Shown in pieces: positions 5,558 through 6,819 of a stretch of 6,819 bases of DNA. The notes beneath the pieces are model-generated. The model did no database searches, had not been told where the DNA came from, and saw nothing but the letters and a program-made list of their open reading frames with translations. How positions within the stretch are numbered: the first letter of the stretch is position 1; every line of letters begins with the position of its first letter. This stretch comes from Gammaproteobacteria bacterium (GTDB lineage Bacteria; Pseudomonadota; Gammaproteobacteria; Pseudomonadales; Pseudohongiellaceae): contig JAESUV010000029.1 in the NCBI GenBank assembly GCA_016762975.1, forward strand, positions 7,753-14,571, in the 5' to 3' direction. The position numbers and the translations under genes were made by a program.

Positions 5558-6819
5558 ATGACTAAGAATAAAAACACGAAACAGCATCAGGAATTGAATG
5601 ATGCCTTTTGGTCCATCAAACGCTATTTCATTTACGCTGGCGTGTTCAGTGCGGCCGTAAATATCTTGATGCTGGCGCCTGTCATCTACATGTTGCAGGT
5701 CTACGACCGTGTTATTGGCAGCGGCAGTATGTCCACGCTTGCTATGCTGACAATATTACTCGTCTGTTTGCTCGTCGCAATGGGTGGTTTTGAATGGGTA
5801 CGCTCCAGAATTCTTATCAGCGCCAGTAATCGAATTGAAAAAGACCTTAACAAACGCGTATTCGATGCCACCTTTAAGCGCGCTCTGCTCACAGGCGGCA
5901 AGGCCAATGCCCAAGCTAATGGAGATTTGTCTTCTCTGCGCCAGTTCCTAACTGGAAATGGCTTGTTCGCCTTTTTTGATGCACCCTGGTTCCCGATTTA
6001 TGTGGGAGTCATGTTCATGTTCCACCCTTGGTTTGGCGTAGCTGCAATATTTGCCGGTATCGTGATGGTGATTTTAGCTTTCGTTAACCAAATGGTCACC
6101 AGTAAGAAGCTTCAGGATGCCAATTCACAAGCCTACTGGGTGGGAAATCAGATTAGCCGTAGCCTGCAAAATGCAGAGGTAATTGCAGCTATGGGCATGA
6201 CCGCGAATATTCGCAAAGCACAGGAACACAGTTCTGACCAGGTTTTAAAGCTACAAACTAGCGCCAGCAAGCAAGCTGCCGTGCTTACCAGTGTCTCCAA
6301 AACTTTCAGAATGATTATGCAATCAATGTTACTCGGCCTTGGTGCTCTGCTTGCACTACAGCAAGAAATATCGCCGGGCATGATGATTGCCGGGTCTTTA
6401 TTGCTGGGTCGTGCTTTAGCGCCTATTGATATGTTGGTTGGTAATTGGAAAGGATTTATAGTCGCGCGGTCTCAATATCAACGGCTAGGCGAACTGTTGG
6501 AGCAAGTTCCTGCAGACGATGCAACTATGGACCTGCCCACACCGAAGGGAAATTTGTCGGTAGACAAGGTTAGCGTTATCCCGCCCGGCTCCAATGTGCC
6601 AGTCATTAGAAATGTTTCTTTGAATCTTAGTGCGGGCGAATCACTGGCTATAGTTGGTCCTAGTGCCTCTGGAAAATCCAGTCTTGCACGGGCCTTGCTG
6701 GGAATTTGGCCAGCTGTTAGCGGGAAGGTTAGACTGGATAGCGCAGACATTTCCTCCTGGGATCGAGCTAAACTTGGACCCCATATCGGCTATCTGCCTC
6801 AAGACATCGAATTATTCGA
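5558..6819 (+). CDS. Type I secretion system permease/ATPase, PrtD/HasD family (C-terminus cut by window edge)
   Basis: The frame is open from the ATG at 5558 to the right edge, giving 420 codons; the usual family length is about 550-600. This inner-membrane ABC exporter drives one-step secretion through a periplasmic adaptor and a TolC-type channel. There is no N-terminal C39 peptidase-like domain, which places it with PrtD/HasD rather than HlyB/LapB. The transmembrane domain (about 20-300) has helices near 24-47, 60-79, 138-156, 159-178, 250-268 and 274-295, with the family segment NILMLAPVIYMLQVYDRV at 35-52 and FFDAPWFPIYV near 139-149. The ATPase domain begins near 330, has Walker A GPSASGKS at 367-374 and a Q-loop glutamine at 415 (GYLPQD). 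Signature motif and Walker B lie beyond the window. An in-frame stop at 5546-5548 makes this ATG the first possible start. Shine-Dalgarno is poor (TAAG 8 nt upstream). The substrate is unknown; adaptor, channel and substrate genes may lie downstream. Confidence 0.92.
   Translation, partial: MTKNKNTKQHQELNDAFWSIKRYFIYAGVFSAAVNILMLAPVIYMLQVYDRVIGSGSMSTLAMLTILLVCLLVAMGGFEWVRSRILISASNRIEKDLNKRVFDATFKRALLTGGKANAQANGDLSSLRQFLTGNGLFAFFDAPWFPIYVGVMFMFHPWFGVAAIFAGIVMVILAFVNQMVTSKKLQDANSQAYWVGNQISRSLQNAEVIAAMGMTANIRKAQEHSSDQVLKLQTSASKQAAVLTSVSKTFRMIMQSMLLGLGALLALQQEISPGMMIAGSLLLGRALAPIDMLVGNWKGFIVARSQYQRLGELLEQVPADDATMDLPTPKGNLSVDKVSVIPPGSNVPVIRNVSLNLSAGESLAIVGPSASGKSSLARALLGIWPAVSGKVRLDSADISSWDRAKLGPHIGYLPQDIELF

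Noticed and set aside
5608..5907. Short open frames on both strands near the exporter start
   Set aside because: They overlap the well-supported transmembrane domain of the exporter in other frames and show no motif of their own.

Overview
The window looks like chromosomal DNA of a marine-type gammaproteobacterium. This is inferred from moderate GC content, Sec signal peptides, an outer-membrane barrel gene and the protein families present; no marker gene fixes the taxon. It holds two divergent blocks around a 221-bp control region (4368-4588). No RNA gene, insertion sequence, integrase or CRISPR array was seen, and no gene-free stretch exceeds 300 bp.

Leftward block (minus strand, in order of transcription): a secreted FecR-domain protein (4367-2973); a CHASE2-domain class III nucleotide cyclase (2970-943), whose ATG lies 2 nt after the fecR stop; and, after a 169-bp gap with its own candidate promoter, a signal-peptide TPR protein leading into an outer-membrane beta-barrel of Slam/DUF560 character (773 to the left edge, truncated).

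Rightward block (plus strand): a Crp/Fnr-family regulator (4589-5335); a 222-bp leader with a perfect 17-bp palindrome and a hairpin; and the first 420 codons of a PrtD/HasD-type type I secretion ABC exporter (5558 to the right edge, truncated after the Q-loop).

The most interesting part is the wiring. The intergenic region carries AGTGA-N6-TCACA, 9 of 10 core positions of the CRP consensus. Its centre falls about -62 from the predicted start of the regulator gene and about -41.5 from the predicted start of fecR-cyclase. These are the classical class I and class II CRP activation positions, so one site could serve both directions. The regulator keeps the CRP recognition-helix pattern R-E-T-V-x-R but lacks the Arg-Ser pair with which CRP grips the cAMP phosphate. 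The neighbouring cyclase keeps both metal aspartates and the transition-state Arg but has Glu, Ser and Thr where typical adenylate cyclases have Lys, Asp/Thr and Asn. The working hypothesis is an envelope-sensing module (FecR and CHASE2 outside, cyclic nucleotide inside, Crp-like output) controlling export of a type I-secreted product, probably an adhesin or RTX protein lying outside the window. The locus type is broadly like known type I secretion clusters. The shared site, the changed ligand pocket and the FecR C-terminal barrel paired with a Slam-like gene are the points worth testing.
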